64,000 bases of DNA, from assembly GCA_963971405.1 (NCBI GenBank), contig OZ020486.1:31829419-31893418 (forward strand), read 5' to 3'. This DNA is from Psococerastis gibbosa. Its lineage: Eukaryota > Arthropoda > Insecta > Psocodea > Psocidae. The translations under genes were made by a program, and so were the position numbers. Under the pieces are notes generated by a model, which saw only the letters and a list, made by a program, of their open reading frames with translations, made no database searches and was not told where the DNA came from. Of this stretch, positions 22,563-33,985 are shown in pieces. Every line of letters starts with the position of its first letter. Positions within the stretch are counted from its first letter, which is position 1.

Positions 22563-23564
22563 CTGTTCGCCCAGAAAAGTTTGCAAATGTCCATGAAAAT
22601 ATCCCTTAATGCTTTATCAATGTGATGAAAGTATGATAAGGAACCCCATAATTATGTATATTCATCCTAGGATGATTGCTGACTGTTAAGCTTGGACACC
22701 CTGCGACAAGAAATATTAGAGCTTGATGGTCGTTACCAAATGCCCAAGGAGAGCCTCCGCGTATTTACCACTAGGCGTCTTCATTTGAGGTAAAATAAAA
22801 AACACAACCAGTCGGTTGAGGAGACTATTATAAATACACGCATCAGAAGTGCAGCAGAAAGAAAGAAGTCACAATTTAAATGCTGTGCAGATTTAAGATG
22901 TTTGACAAAATACAACGTCTTGGTCGAGTCGCCACGCACGCTTTCTTGGCTTTATAGGTATTTACAAGGAGTCCGAAACGCCAGGTCTAAAGTAAATCGC
23001 ATTGTATACCTTGACGAGACCGTTATACACAGAATATGATACACAGAAACTCTATTCTGTGGCCTGAACGCTCTTAAGTTAACTTTCTACTTTCAAGTTG
23101 AACCATTTTATAACACAGTATGGTAAGATGAAAATTTTATAAATTTCTCAAATTCAAGAAACGCATCACTAATAATATTTGTAACAATAAATATTGCTTT
23201 GATTTTGTTCTATGATGATCCTAAAACCGTTCCACTAACGTTGCTACATTAGTTGAAGACAATTAACTAACATTCAGAAAATTTTAATTTTAATTTTGAC
23301 ATTGGAGTCGTGAATTTGTAAAAAGTGCAACAGATCGACAATTTTAGCTAAAACAAATAAGCAATGTCCACTTGTGACCTTAATGCATTAAATTTGAAAT
23401 GGAACCCCCGTAAGTTTTGTGTATACAAACACATGCAAAGTAGTTCTATCTGATTTGAAAATGCAGCATAGGGAATTTACATGGAGAGGCGGGGCTTGAC
23501 CCCGACTTGGTAAAGCATTAAGGGATATTTTCATGGACATTTGCAAACTTTTCTGGGCGAACAG
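22563..23564 (+). mobile_element. Tc1/mariner-like element, about 1.0 kb, decayed
   Basis: The terminal inverted repeats are identical over at least 54 bases (CTGTTCGCCCAGAAAAGTTT ... AATGCTTTA) and TA lies outside each end, the target of Tc1/mariner transposases. Inside on the plus strand near 22935-23035, broken frames contain ALYRYLQGVRNARSKVN followed by RIVYLDET. That resembles the segment holding the first catalytic Asp of mariner-related DDE transposases (..YLR..R..GR.IVYLDET). Upstream coding sequence is interrupted by stops and shifts, and no second or third catalytic residue was recognised. The unusually well-kept TIRs contrast with the decayed interior. Confidence 0.75.
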
Positions 23565-24394
23565 TACCTACTTGTATTCTGATAATATCATTCAATGTTT
23601 TTTGTGTTAATATTATAATATTATGCGTTATACTCCAATCTAATAACAGTGATAATAGGTAGGCAATTTTGGTCCACCAAGTAATTGTATTTTATAGTTA
23701 AAACTGTGTAGGATATAGGTATTACTTGATGAGGCAATATTCAAGTAACAATCCCCAATGTCACCATATCAAAGATATCTGATGTAGCCCAATAAGGGAG
23801 AACATTGTGACACATGTTGAATAAACAGTATATGAAGAAGCTTCACCTTTCACGATTTTACATAGAGAACAAAAACAATTGAAGGAGAGAACTCCCCCCC
23901 CCCCTCGAAAAAAACAGGTTGCATTATAACTCACTGCCCCGGATACCTATTGTTGTTATGAAGACGTGTTTAGTAATTAACGAGACGGTGAGGGGAAGTA
24001 CACGGATGAACGATGAGGGTTCCTTTAAAGGTTAATGAACCCAGCAAAGGAAAGCGGGTAAGATGTCAGCAGGGGGCCTGTGGAGGGCCAGTTAGCCTTT
24101 AATGAGCCTCTCGCTTACAGCTCTCTGACAATGAGACACTTGGGAAAGCAAGTCAAAGGGTTGTAGTAACACCAGATCAACCTTAAGGTTTGCTCATCAA
24201 CATCAACATCAATCCTGGTACGAGACGCCTAGAGTTGTGTTTAGGAGAGATGGGCCAAAAATAAAAAAATATTTTTCCCCATCAATATAAAATGTGGGTT
24301 AATTAATTGTTAGAGTGGGCCGCAAGTCCTAAAATTCGTCCATGTGGAAAATAAAGACAATTTTCTTTCTTTCTTAAAAAGGGGTCACAGAACT

Positions 24395-25040
24395 CTAGAA
24401 TGTGACGTCATTTTTTTATGCCGTGGAGTATCCGCCAGTAGGAGAATTACTATACCATACAATATTCTAGACACGGCATTCTATAGGTAGATGCACTGCA
24501 TGAGAAAGTTGAGGTACCAACATTATGTTTATATTTTGCCAGCGGATGACGTCGCAGTTCAGATTACCTAGCAACAGAGACTTTGTTGCTAGATAACCTT
24601 GTCACCCGAGTGACTAGTTTGATTTTAAAAAAAAGGACCTGTCGTTAAAAGTTTTTAATTACATATTGGAATATTAAATCAGTTTTGCCAAAGTTAACAA
24701 AATTTCTCTCACTACAATTAATTAATTAACTAAACAAAACTTGAAAATAATAGGTTCGCTCCTCTAAAAGCAGCTGCTTTCACCAGTGTGTGACGTCATT
24801 TTGTGTTGGTCCCTCGGAAATTCTAACATGGCGTGTCTAGAGTATTATATGGTCTAAGAGTATTTGTAGTATCCGGAATGTGACGTCATTTTCTTGTCAA
24901 CCATTTCTTCTGGCGCTGTGGCTCTGGTAATCTGCAGCTAAAAACACTAGCAATTTATTTTATTTATTAATAGGCTATTTACATTTTTTATGCAAACCCC
25001 GTATTGTATTACTATTGTTAACCTATAAGTAACTTATCTA
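24395..25040 (+). repeat. Interspersed repeat related to 43000-43190
   Basis: GAATGTGACGTCATTTT, CAGCTAAAAACACTAGCA and ATTGTATTACTATTGTTAAC recur in the same order at 43018-43180, without the 24454 MITE. Class unknown; non-coding. Confidence 0.5.
24454..24853. mobile_element. 400-bp MITE of unknown superfamily
   Basis: The left end ACCATACAATATTCTAGACA pairs with the right end, which reverse-complements to ACCATATAATACTCTAGACA; about 23 of 26 terminal bases agree. The interior is non-coding. Both flanks carry AGTATCCG and GTGACGTCATTT in direct orientation, so it may have inserted into an older repeat (24395-25040). No clean target duplication. Confidence 0.5.
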
Positions 25041-26595
25041 TACTTTATAATTATTGTATTGTTACAACTATCAGGTATTATGGAAACCCACAAATACATT
25101 GGACACAGAAGCCCTTACAGATAGCTATAGACAGCCTTGGGCTCCCCCCAGAAGCTCTGGCCTAAATCCTATTTCATATCTTGACTCTTTAAAGTGAGTG
25201 AAAGCGTAATATTGAAAGATTAATAATAAATTAGTTCTTCCATAAAATCGAGTATCTTACAACGTAGCAAGCTGCTTGCAACATACAGCTTTAACATTTT
25301 TTGTTTTACTTTTCATAATTTTATTAAATCGTGTAGCCTGTAGCAAGTAGAAAAATTGCAAGTTTTTCCAAATTTTCTCTCAACTGGCAACTTTTAAACA
25401 ATTTAGCATTAAAAACATACTCCCTTTTGTATTCCATTTCTTTGGTGTACAAACCAAGACCTCTTCTAGCCTCTAGGTACATTGTCTGTAGTACATGTAG
25501 CCTGCATTTAATGAAAATTTTGGGAATGAACAAATAGGAAACAAAAGTAAAAGTTTAATTTGAGAATTAGGAACGGAATAAAAACCAGACTTTATATAAA
25601 ATGTTAAAAAAAAGAGCAGACCAGAGTGGTTTTTAAGAGGATACGGCAGTTTTGAATAAGCAATCCCTTGTTTGGAAATGTTTATGAATATTGTAATTTA
25701 TCTCAGCAAATTTTGGCTTTTAAGGACTGGACGTGAGTGGTTTTTAACTTTTTTATGATAAAATTTATGCAAATATTCTTCACTGCAGGCTTCATATTTC
25801 ATTTTCAAAACCGATTTTACGTTGTAGCATAATAATTTGCCTATTATTGTTATGATTATATTGGTTACCGTATATGGAGTAAAAAAATATGGGTTTAAGA
25901 CATTTCATTTTTAAGTAGGCTAGAAAAATGTCTACAGAATAAAAGCTCCCGCATTTGCAAATTTGAATATCTCACAATAGCTTCTGCTAGAGCAAGAATA
26001 ACTCTTGTAGCGTTTCCAATTGAACTCTTCCTACGAAAACAGCCACAATCTATGTAACAACTTAAAAGATTTCTACTAGTATTATTCCATTCAATTTCTC
26101 TTCATTTTTTTTTATATTTTACTAACCCTCATTTTTATATTTCACGGAGATAGTGCTTACAACTAGGTCAAGCAAGATATTTAGAGAACGGAAAAGCTCG
26201 AGGCACACTTGAATTCAGCAAGAGGTTGCAATCACCTTGCAGTTATTCAGGAGTCACGAGACGGTGATTTCTTTTCGCTGAGTACAGGCTATAGTCCTTC
26301 AGCTCTGCTAACGGAGAAAATTTATTTGAGCAGCAGTTTGATTTACGTTGGAGAAATTTTGAAATGTGTACTTTTAAAAGTTAAAAAGTTTGGGAATGAC
26401 AATTTTATAAGGTACCGTACAGGTATTACAGGTCATCTCAATTTAATCTGAATTATTCTACAGAATAAGCTCACACTCGGTACTGTAACCCTTCACATCT
26501 TTGTATAGATATAGTAACTTTTATCAACATTTCAATTCAAGTACAATGTCTGCAGACATCATTCGTGTGTCTAAAAGTTCTTCTGGTTTTATGCC

Positions 26596-26893
26596 TCTTC
26601 TATCCAAGATTGGCGATCATCATGGCGCTACGGACCTTGGAGACTGCTGCTCTGAAAAGGGAAGTCGTGCTCATGCCAAACCACTGCCACAGGCTCTTCA
26701 ACCAGGATGTTCTTCTTCTTCTGGGAACCCTTAGTCTTTCTATCATCCCTTGGATTATTACATGCAGAATGCGATACTTTTCGCTCCTCATGACATGGCC
26801 GAAGTATGTTAGTTTCTTCACCATCAGTAGCAACTCGGTTTCTGTATCTATTCACCTCAGGATCTCAGAAATATGGACACGATCTCTAACCGT
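26596..26893 (-). pseudogene. RTE-type LINE ORF2 C-terminal relic
   Basis: Minus strand: RDRVHISEILR, a stop, then ELLLMVKKLTYFGHVMRSEK, RRRRTSWLKSLWQWFGMS and a close at SAMMIANLG. This is the KL.YFGH(V/I)MR ... R.R..W(L)..L..W.G.....L...A.....R...ANL tail of RTE-like LINEs. One stop lies near the upstream end. A shorter relative lies at 55940-56110 in the same orientation. Confidence 0.7.
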
Positions 26894-29425
26894 CTAAAAG
26901 TGATAGAGTCAAAAATCGCTCAAACGCAACCCCTATAGAATTAATAGAAAATTACACCATACTAATAAAATAGGTGCCTACAAGACAAGTATACAATGTA
27001 AAATCCAAACTTTAAGGTACAACAGCATAATTACCCAGAGTAGAGAAAAATCTTGATATTACTTTTCACAGAATATTTTGCTTTCATCTAAATCTAAATT
27101 CGTAATTAAATTAAATTTTCCTTTCCAGATAACAACGGTACGGCACTATAATAGGTAATGAATGACGAAATGGAATAAAATTGTTTTAACCCCCCTCAAA
27201 GCCCCCGGCCGGCAATTAAAAAAGCCGGTCTCTCTGAATATTTATTGCAGATTCTTCTAAACTCATTATTCCACCTTTTTATAAGAGGACTAACAACACC
27301 AGGTAATGAATGTCATGCGATTGACAATTTAAGCGCGTTAATACTCGCAAATTGGCTTTGTAGGTACTTTTTTCTTTCTCGAATGTCGTACCTACAACAT
27401 ACAATGCTGATGTACGTACGGTATGTACAGTCAGGGTTTTTTTCTGCACAAAAATACGATGGTAGGCTAGGTACCTTTAGTTTCAATAATTTGAAGAAAA
27501 AAGAGAAAAAGGTTTTTGCCTACATCTACAGTAACGTTCTCTTACTTCTTGTGGGTCACATAATATGCTGTTAAAAGCAAGAAAAACAGTTCGGGACAAG
27601 TTCTATAGCCTAGTAGGTAAGTCTTAGACAATTGATTGGTATCTTTACGGTACTGGTTATCCCGGTGTTGTCCACATGTTAAGCAGAAATTATGTTACAA
27701 AGCTTTCATCCGCAGTGAAGGAGAAACAAAGCAAATAACAGAACGATATCAACTATTCAAAAATAGCCATAGAATTTCACTTCAAGTTCGTGAGAATGAC
27801 GTAATTAAATTTACAGTAAAACAAAGTCATTGGTCAGGCGGTTGGAAGCGTGTGCTTTATGAGATTTTTATTAGGATAGTTTATAACCGGAATAATATGC
27901 ACCGTTTATTGCTTTATTTGCTATCCCGCAGTATTCACGCTCTCTTTGGCAGTGTCCTCTACGCAGTTTAAGAGGCATTCAAGAAAGATACCACTCGTTT
28001 TATTAGCTAGCATTTTCGAAGCCATTTTCAGTCTGAACAAATTCCATTGGCTAAGCAATTAAATGAAAAGCCTCTTCTGCATTTATTTTATATGAGAAAA
28101 GGGACGGCTACAGTACTTCACTGAACGAATGTAGGATGATGTGACTGAATACTGACTTTCAAGCACTGTCAGAAACCAAGAGCTAGGATAAGCTGTAAGC
28201 TGTAAATGACCAAAAAAAAAACACGCCGTGAAACGACAAACCAATTAGGCCCAGGGACTGGTAGAGGATCCTCTCCTTTACCAATGCACTATTTGCGACA
28301 TTTTGGTCAGCAACAAGCCCAGAAGCCGAGTTTGTACCCAGGCAGACACGCATGCAGAGGTTTTTTTTTTGGAATCACCCCCCCCCCCCCCGAAATTACA
28401 CTAGATATAATGAGCTAATAAGACGACCACGTCTTCAGGCCTCAGGCTTAAGTATGCCTCACGCCTGGCGCTGTATATAAAAAACCTACTATTTCGTGCC
28501 TATTAATTCAAAAATTTTCACCACTCTGTTGGTAGTTTTATTAATAAATCTTAGTAAAATGTAGATATCACAATAATCCACCAGGTTAATGTGTATATTA
28601 TACGCCAATAAAAATTTCACAGGGGGTTGGAACTAACATACATCTTTTAATTAATTTAAAATGGGGACGGCGTTATAGAACAGTCCAAACACTGCTGACA
28701 GTGATTACATGTAGCGCAAGCTCCTAAACTGACAAGAAAACTTACTTGAAGGATATTCGTACGCAACCTCAATGAGATAAAAATAAAGCCATCCAATAGT
28801 TTTAGCATTGGTTAGGGTGTATATAACGAAAGTAGTTTGCAATTTCCCCCATTTGGGGGGGGGGGGGGACTTTGATCGTGTTCTTCCCTGAGTTTAAATT
28901 GGATTGCACCAGAACTTGGCCCAACTTTTATTTAAAGGGGAAATTTTCAAAACATAGGTGGACAGCAGTGAATTGAACTTTTGTCACAGATTTTATTATT
29001 TGCAAAGTTTGACTCTACGCAAGAGACTCCAAACACACGTGGTAAACATTCTGGCGGATAATTAAAACAAAGTCTTCAACAAAATGAACAAATCAATAAA
29101 TAAAAAAAATCTTATTTTGTTTTCAGGAGTCAAATAGCTGTAATTTTCATTGATGACCGTTATTACACATTATTACAAACACTTTGGGGGAGGGGGGAGA
29201 GGCGATTCCCTGCTCTACTCCGGTACTCCCCTTGTGAACAGCCCTGTCTCGAAGCTCACCTAGGCTGAAGATAGATATGACTCATATAGAATAGTTCGAG
29301 TACAATAGCCAAACCTTGAAATGGAAAGCCTTCAGATTTAAGCAAAACAGACCGAAGAACGTCGAAATGGTCTCGTCACTAGGCAGCTAGTGCTAGACCC
29401 TGGAAGGATGCCAAGAGGACTGCTC
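26894..29425. other. Intronic stretch without recognised genes
   Basis: It has C12-C13 and G11-G12 runs near 28378 and 28857 and several chance plus-strand frames (27245, 27636). CTATTTCGTGCCTATTAATT near 28490 faintly recalls the interior of the 41537 element. Confidence 0.45.
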
Positions 29426-29619
29426 AGGGTATGTAGAGTAGTGGTACGGACTCTCAATTTCACCCGAAAGGTTGTTGGTTCGTGTCCCACGCGGGCTGCA
29501 TTTTTTGGCTGAGCTCCGGTCCATCCTAGTTGAATGTTAGGGACGACTATATAGTCCTAACTCCGCTAGGTTGGCTTAGTAATACAACGAAGAGTCACTA
29601 TTTATTTATCTACTTATTA
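29426..29619 (+). mobile_element. tRNA-Glu-derived SINE, copy d
   Basis: Head: GTAGAGTAGTGGTACGGACT, TTTCACCCGAAAGGTTG, then GGTTCGTGTCCCAC. The body is shortened relative to copy b but keeps CCTAACTCCGCTAGGTTGGC and the AT-rich tail. Confidence 0.75.
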
Positions 29620-29649
29620 TAGCCATTTAGGAATTGACAATTATCTTAG

Positions 29650-29954
29650 CCTCACATAACCTCCACTTGCTTAGGCATGGGCGGAGGACCATCCGTACTT
29701 TAACGGCACTCCTGACAGGGCACGGGCCATTTCGTGTCCACCTGGAGAGAATGGGACTGGCTACAGGAAAGGAATGTCGCCGCTGTGGACTGGAGGAGGA
29801 AACGGCAGAACACCTTCTCTGCAAGTGTGCTGCTCTCTGGAGGGAAAGACTCGAGTGCCAGGGGGCTGCCTTCACAGATCTCCTGCAAGTCAAGGCCATC
29901 GCCATGGAGAACTTGGCGGTGTTCGACAATAAAAGTAAACTCACGGACTTGTGA
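29650..29954 (+). pseudogene. LINE ORF2 C-terminal fragment with zinc-finger-like end
   Basis: An open frame of about 100 codons reads RTLTALLTGHGPFRVHLERM, then ATGKECRRCGLEEETAEHLL and CKC, ending NLAVFDNKSKLTDL*. The LTGHGP..(H)L...G ... C..CG..EET.EH(L/I)L..C pattern closes the ORF2 of R1-, I- and Jockey-type LINEs, after the reverse transcriptase and any RNase H domain. Only this 3' end is present, directly after SINE copy d. It has no stop, so the fragment may be fairly young. Confidence 0.75.
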
Positions 29955-29999
29955 AGTGCCTAATGACTGCTCAAAAGGCTTCAGCCTACGTCAGCCTAC

Positions 30000-30400
30000 T
30001 TTTTTTTTTCTTTTCCTTGTCCAGTATTCCCTGGACAAGGAGCATATATTACAAAAATACAATACATAATAATACCATCCCGCATCCCCAAGCTAGCGCT
30101 TATTTGGGACAAAAGACTCATACAGTGCTGCTAAACAAGGCTTAATCATTTATTTTTGTTATTTATTTATAATGTTTATTTTATGTTATTTTTATTTTGT
30201 TTTTACTTGTTTTTTTAATGTCAGTTTTTATTATTATTAACTCCCATTGACCAGCCATCTTTTTATACCCGCTTTTAACTCACCCATCTGTTTAAATTTT
30301 TTCATTTGTGGAGGAAGTTCATTAAATGTCTTTGGTATAAGTACTTTGTTTAATCTCTCTCCGTATTTGTTATATGTTATCTCAAACTTAATAATTTTCT
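30000..30400 (-). pseudogene. 3' end of an older LINE related to the 30.5-kb LINE
   Basis: Minus-strand codons from about 30399 to the stop at 30237-30239 read IKFEITYNKYGERLNKVLIP, then KTFNELPPQMKKF and IKRWLVNGS*. They align with the C-terminus of the neighbouring intact ORF2 (ITYNKYGDRENNVLI..LFNE.PQ...IKKWLL). The 3' UTR follows and ends in a perfect 10-bp stem-loop (CCTTGTCCAG, loop, CTGGACAAGG; 30015-30040) and an A-rich tail (29998-30014 on the plus strand as T). Same orientation as the larger LINE. Confidence 0.7.
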
Positions 30401-30506
30401 TCTTCTTCTTCGGCCGGTACTCCCCTGCGCCGAAGGAATATATTTATAAATTAACAATTATACCCTTATAATAATAATAATAATAATAATAATAATTTTT
30501 TTTTTC

Positions 30507-30530
30507 CTAACTGGTTACTCCACCAGCTAG
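30507..30530 (-). other. 3'-terminal stem-loop of the LINE
   Basis: In the RNA sense the stem is CTAGCTGG / CCAGTTAG with one G-U pair and an 8-base loop. It lies directly before the A11 tail. The neighbouring older LINE ends the same way with a different stem (30015-30040). In stringent-type LINEs such a hairpin is what the reverse transcriptase recognises. Confidence 0.55.
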
Positions 30531-30667
30531 GGGATTATATTAATTCAAAATAAAAATAGACTAATTACAATTCACGACCACCCCAAAGCTTCCGCTTGTC
30601 GGGGGTGGCGTCTTCTTCACTAAATGTTGCAACTTTTTAAGGGTATTGTGGGTTCAATAGGTCTTGC

Positions 30668-33511
30668 CTATTGAGTCTCTAGCAACCATTTTTTTATTAC
30701 TTGTTTTGCTTTCCCAATTTTTTCTTCATTTTTTATAGCTTGGGGGATTTCGTTGAACAATTTTTTTATTAGCACATTATTTTCCCTGTCCCCATATTTA
30801 TTGTATGTAATTGGTATCTGTAACCTTTGTTGTTGCCTCGTATATCTAGTTTTGTCCGCTGTTTTATATTTATCGTCGAAATAATTTTGTTTTATAATTT
30901 TAAATTTTAAGATTTTATTGCACGTTAATAATTCAGCATGTTGATATTTCGAAAATGTATCATTGTATTTTTTGTTAAATTTTTCCGAATACATATTAGT
31001 TATAATTCTATCTTGTATTTTTTGTATGTAAGTGTTATTATCACGTCCCCATGATGTGATCCCATAACTGATAACTGATTCCACTAGTGCATGGTACACC
31101 ATCTTTCTAGCTTTCAAAGGAACTCCATATTTCAATTTATGTAGTACTCCACTTGCCGATCTTAGCTTTTTACACACTGAGTCAGTTTGTGTTTGCCAGT
31201 TAAAGTTCCCATCAATCCAAACACCAAGATATTTATGCTCCTCAACTATATCTATGAAATCGCTGCATTCGCATCTTGTTGAGCTTTCATCATTGTGTAA
31301 GCACTCATGTTTATGGAAAGTGAACTTACTTTTCCGTTGTTTAGGCCCCCTGTTTCTTATATGTACTATTTTGGTCTTTGCACAATTTATTGTGAGCCCA
31401 ATATCATGAGATATCTTTTGAATATCTGTAATTACTTTTTGGAGAATGCTATTGGCTTTGTTAATTTCCTTACAGGCCACTACTATAGCCGTATCATCGG
31501 CGAACATAAACCCCTTGCCTTTCCTCAATGTTTGCAGTACTTTATTAGTAGCTACTAAGTAGAGGATTGGGCCAATTTTACTACCTTGTGGTACGCCTGT
31601 TGCCCAGTCTCCGGGGTTACTTGTTGAGTCACACACTTTCACGACAACTTGACGCCCCGTCAGATAGTTTTCAAACCATTCCATCTCGATATCCTCTACT
31701 CCCAAGCTTTTCAATTGTGCTAGTACCACTTCTTTGCTTAAAACGTCAAAAGCCTTTGAGTAGTCAATAAAAAGTACTAAGACATGGTTATTAATGTGTA
31801 GTTGCCCATTTATATAGTCGCAAAATTCACTCAGGCATAATTCTGCACTTTTATTTTTCTGAAATCCATATTGATGTTCACTTAGCAATTTATTTTCATA
31901 GAGATAGTCGGTGAGCTGCCGATGAACTTCTTTTTCAAGCACCTTCTCTACTGTATTTAGAATTGATATTGGCCTATAATTTTTTGGGTCGTCGTGTTTT
32001 TTCCCTTTATATATAGGTCTCACTATGGACCATTTAAATTCATTTGGTATTTCTCCTTTCGCCAGAGAATCATTTACCACCTCCGCAATGATATGGTTTA
32101 GTTTCACATTTTTCTTTAAATATTTTACTCTTATCTTGTCTGTACCCGGTGACTTTCCATTATTCATTTCACATATAATGTTATTAATAGTCTCGGGTGT
32201 AGTTTTCTTCCATTTAAGTACGGTTTCCGACTTTTTAATTTCATTTATTTTTGTGAGTTGTCTATTACAATGTACTACAGTATTTTTGATTTCAGAAATA
32301 AAAGTTTTCAAAAACAATTCCGCTGTGTCACTGCAATCTTGATTGTTGGTTTTAAAGTATCTTTCCACCGTCTCATCAATTGATGTGTTACTTTTCCTGC
32401 CAGTAATCTTGTTTATTATATTCCAGGTTTTTTTAATGTCATTCCGTGCACCTTTCAATTCCATGTATATTGATTTAGCTTTAGCACTGCTTATAAGTTT
32501 GTTTGTATAGTTTCTTTGCTTATTGTATAATAATTTATTCTCCCAATTATTCCTTTGTTTCTTCCACTTTACGAACAACTTGTCTCTTTTCAGCATTTCC
32601 ACTTTTATTTTCCTCGTAACCCACGTCGATTCTGGTCGACTTTTTGAAATTCTTTCCAGCCGTTCGGCTTCTTGGTAAATTTGAGCAAAACTTTCTTTAA
32701 GTCTGTTATATTTTCCAGATGGGTCAATCACATTCAAATTACTTATTTCCCATTTTTCGTTCTTTATACGAAGGTTTATTTCATTTTCGTTATATCGTCG
32801 CACTTTTTTCTGCACGTTGCAGATTTTTATACGCTCCTTTAATTGCAAATCTATGACAATTGGATAATGGTCTGAAATTTTAGTATAAATAACAATTGAG
32901 TCTACTATTTTCATGTTTCTTGTAAAACAATGATCAATGCATGATTGTTTAAGCACACCCTCCCGAAACTCTTCTCTTGTTACTAGATTTATGCATTGGA
33001 TGAACCCATTACTTATTAGCACATTCAAGTATTCAGCTTTAGTCGTAGAGTTTTTTATCAAATCTAAGTTTATATCACCAATTATAATAGTTTTCCCATT
33101 CAATTTATTTTCTACAAGGTCAGTAAGCTCCGCAATAAAAGCTTTAGGTGGCTTATGTAGCCTATAGATAGCTAGTACATTCACAAAAGTATTCTTTCCC
33201 ATGTGTAGTTTGAGTACTACCTTTTCCATCGAATTATAATTATCTTCTAATACTATCTCCTCTGTGACAATATGTTTCTTGATATAAACAGAAATGCCTC
33301 CCCCCTCTTGTATTGAGCGAAAAAAATCAAATTTATTGTAATTGTGCAAGTTATATAAATCTTTCTCATAACTTTTTAAATCCGTTTCACATATCGATAT
33401 TATTTCAGGGTTTACTTGTGTTTTTAATATTTCTAACTCATTGTAGTATTTTTTTAAGCCTCTTATATTAAGGTGCAGTACTCTAATGTCTTTACAATTA
33501 GAATTCATCAT
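30668..33511 (-). CDS. LINE ORF2: endonuclease and reverse transcriptase, 947 codons, intact
   Basis: The N-terminal AP-type endonuclease (about residues 1-225) shows VLHLNIRGL, ICETDL, GGGISVYIKK, IIGDINLDL and the closing SDHYPIV. The reverse transcriptase (about residues 440-760) shows WSIVRPIYKG, NYRPISIL, motif A FIDYSKAFD, motif B GVPQGSKIGP and motif C FADDTAIV. The catalytic Asp residues are present, with FADD replacing the commoner YADD. The C-terminus has the YGITSWG and TYNKYGDRE region of CR1/Jockey-like elements; there is no RNase H or CCHC end. The protein would nick target DNA and copy the LINE RNA there. Start: Met-Met at 33511, 120 bp after the ORF1 stop. Clade not resolved. 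Confidence 0.92.
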   Translation of the reverse strand: MMNSNCKDIRVLHLNIRGLKKYYNELEILKTQVNPEIISICETDLKSYEKDLYNLHNYNKFDFFRSIQEGGGISVYIKKHIVTEEIVLEDNYNSMEKVVLKLHMGKNTFVNVLAIYRLHKPPKAFIAELTDLVENKLNGKTIIIGDINLDLIKNSTTKAEYLNVLISNGFIQCINLVTREEFREGVLKQSCIDHCFTRNMKIVDSIVIYTKISDHYPIVIDLQLKERIKICNVQKKVRRYNENEINLRIKNEKWEISNLNVIDPSGKYNRLKESFAQIYQEAERLERISKSRPESTWVTRKIKVEMLKRDKLFVKWKKQRNNWENKLLYNKQRNYTNKLISSAKAKSIYMELKGARNDIKKTWNIINKITGRKSNTSIDETVERYFKTNNQDCSDTAELFLKTFISEIKNTVVHCNRQLTKINEIKKSETVLKWKKTTPETINNIICEMNNGKSPGTDKIRVKYLKKNVKLNHIIAEVVNDSLAKGEIPNEFKWSIVRPIYKGKKHDDPKNYRPISILNTVEKVLEKEVHRQLTDYLYENKLLSEHQYGFQKNKSAELCLSEFCDYINGQLHINNHVLVLFIDYSKAFDVLSKEVVLAQLKSLGVEDIEMEWFENYLTGRQVVVKVCDSTSNPGDWATGVPQGSKIGPILYLVATNKVLQTLRKGKGFMFADDTAIVVACKEINKANSILQKVITDIQKISHDIGLTINCAKTKIVHIRNRGPKQRKSKFTFHKHECLHNDESSTRCECSDFIDIVEEHKYLGVWIDGNFNWQTQTDSVCKKLRSASGVLHKLKYGVPLKARKMVYHALVESVISYGITSWGRDNNTYIQKIQDRIITNMYSEKFNKKYNDTFSKYQHAELLTCNKILKFKIIKQNYFDDKYKTADKTRYTRQQQRLQIPITYNKYGDRENNVLIKKLFNEIPQAIKNEEKIGKAKQVIKKWLLETQ

Positions 33512-33634
33512 TCTTATGTCTTTTTCAATTACATCGACTTTCCTACAATAAAATTGCTCAAAAAAATTTTCATTTTCACTCTTAATCTTATTTTCAGTGT
33601 TTTTAGAGAAAGTTGCAACATTTTTACAAAAGTG

Positions 33635-33985
33635 CTACAAGTTATCTAAGTCTACTACACTTCTAATTTTTTGTACTCTTGCCCCTTCTTCTTTTTTCAT
33701 TAATATTGTACCCTCTGACGTCCAGACATATTTAAACCCTCTCTTCTTTGCCTCTTCTTTAGTTTTATACAGGAGATCCTTGTTGAAACGGGTCAAGTTT
33801 TCGTTTATGTAAATTCTTTCTTTACTCCCATTCTGCAATGCTTGGTCTTGGGTAATAATTTTCTTTCTCTGCGTAATTATTTTATTTCTCACTTTTCTTG
33901 ATGCGAACTGTACTACTATGGGTTTAGGCTTGTCCTTATTTTTTGAATTAATTCTAAAACATTCTTCAATGTCGACATTTGCCAA
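33635..33985 (-). pseudogene. LINE ORF1, C-terminal part (5' truncated)
   Basis: The frame from NVDIEECFRINSKNKDKPKP through IVVQFASRKVRNKII, IYINENLTRFNKDLLYKTKE and KYVWTSEGTILMKKEEGARV to DLDNL* is the usual nucleic-acid-binding C-terminal domain of LINE ORF1 (P.IV.F.S...R..I ... (I/V)Y(I/V)NE.LT..N..LL..A(R/K)...K..G(Y/F)K(Y/F)(V/A)W...G.I..(R/K)K.EG). The N-terminal half is absent; the frame runs into TTA repeats and unrelated flank, so the Met at 34096 is not a real start. Confidence 0.8.
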
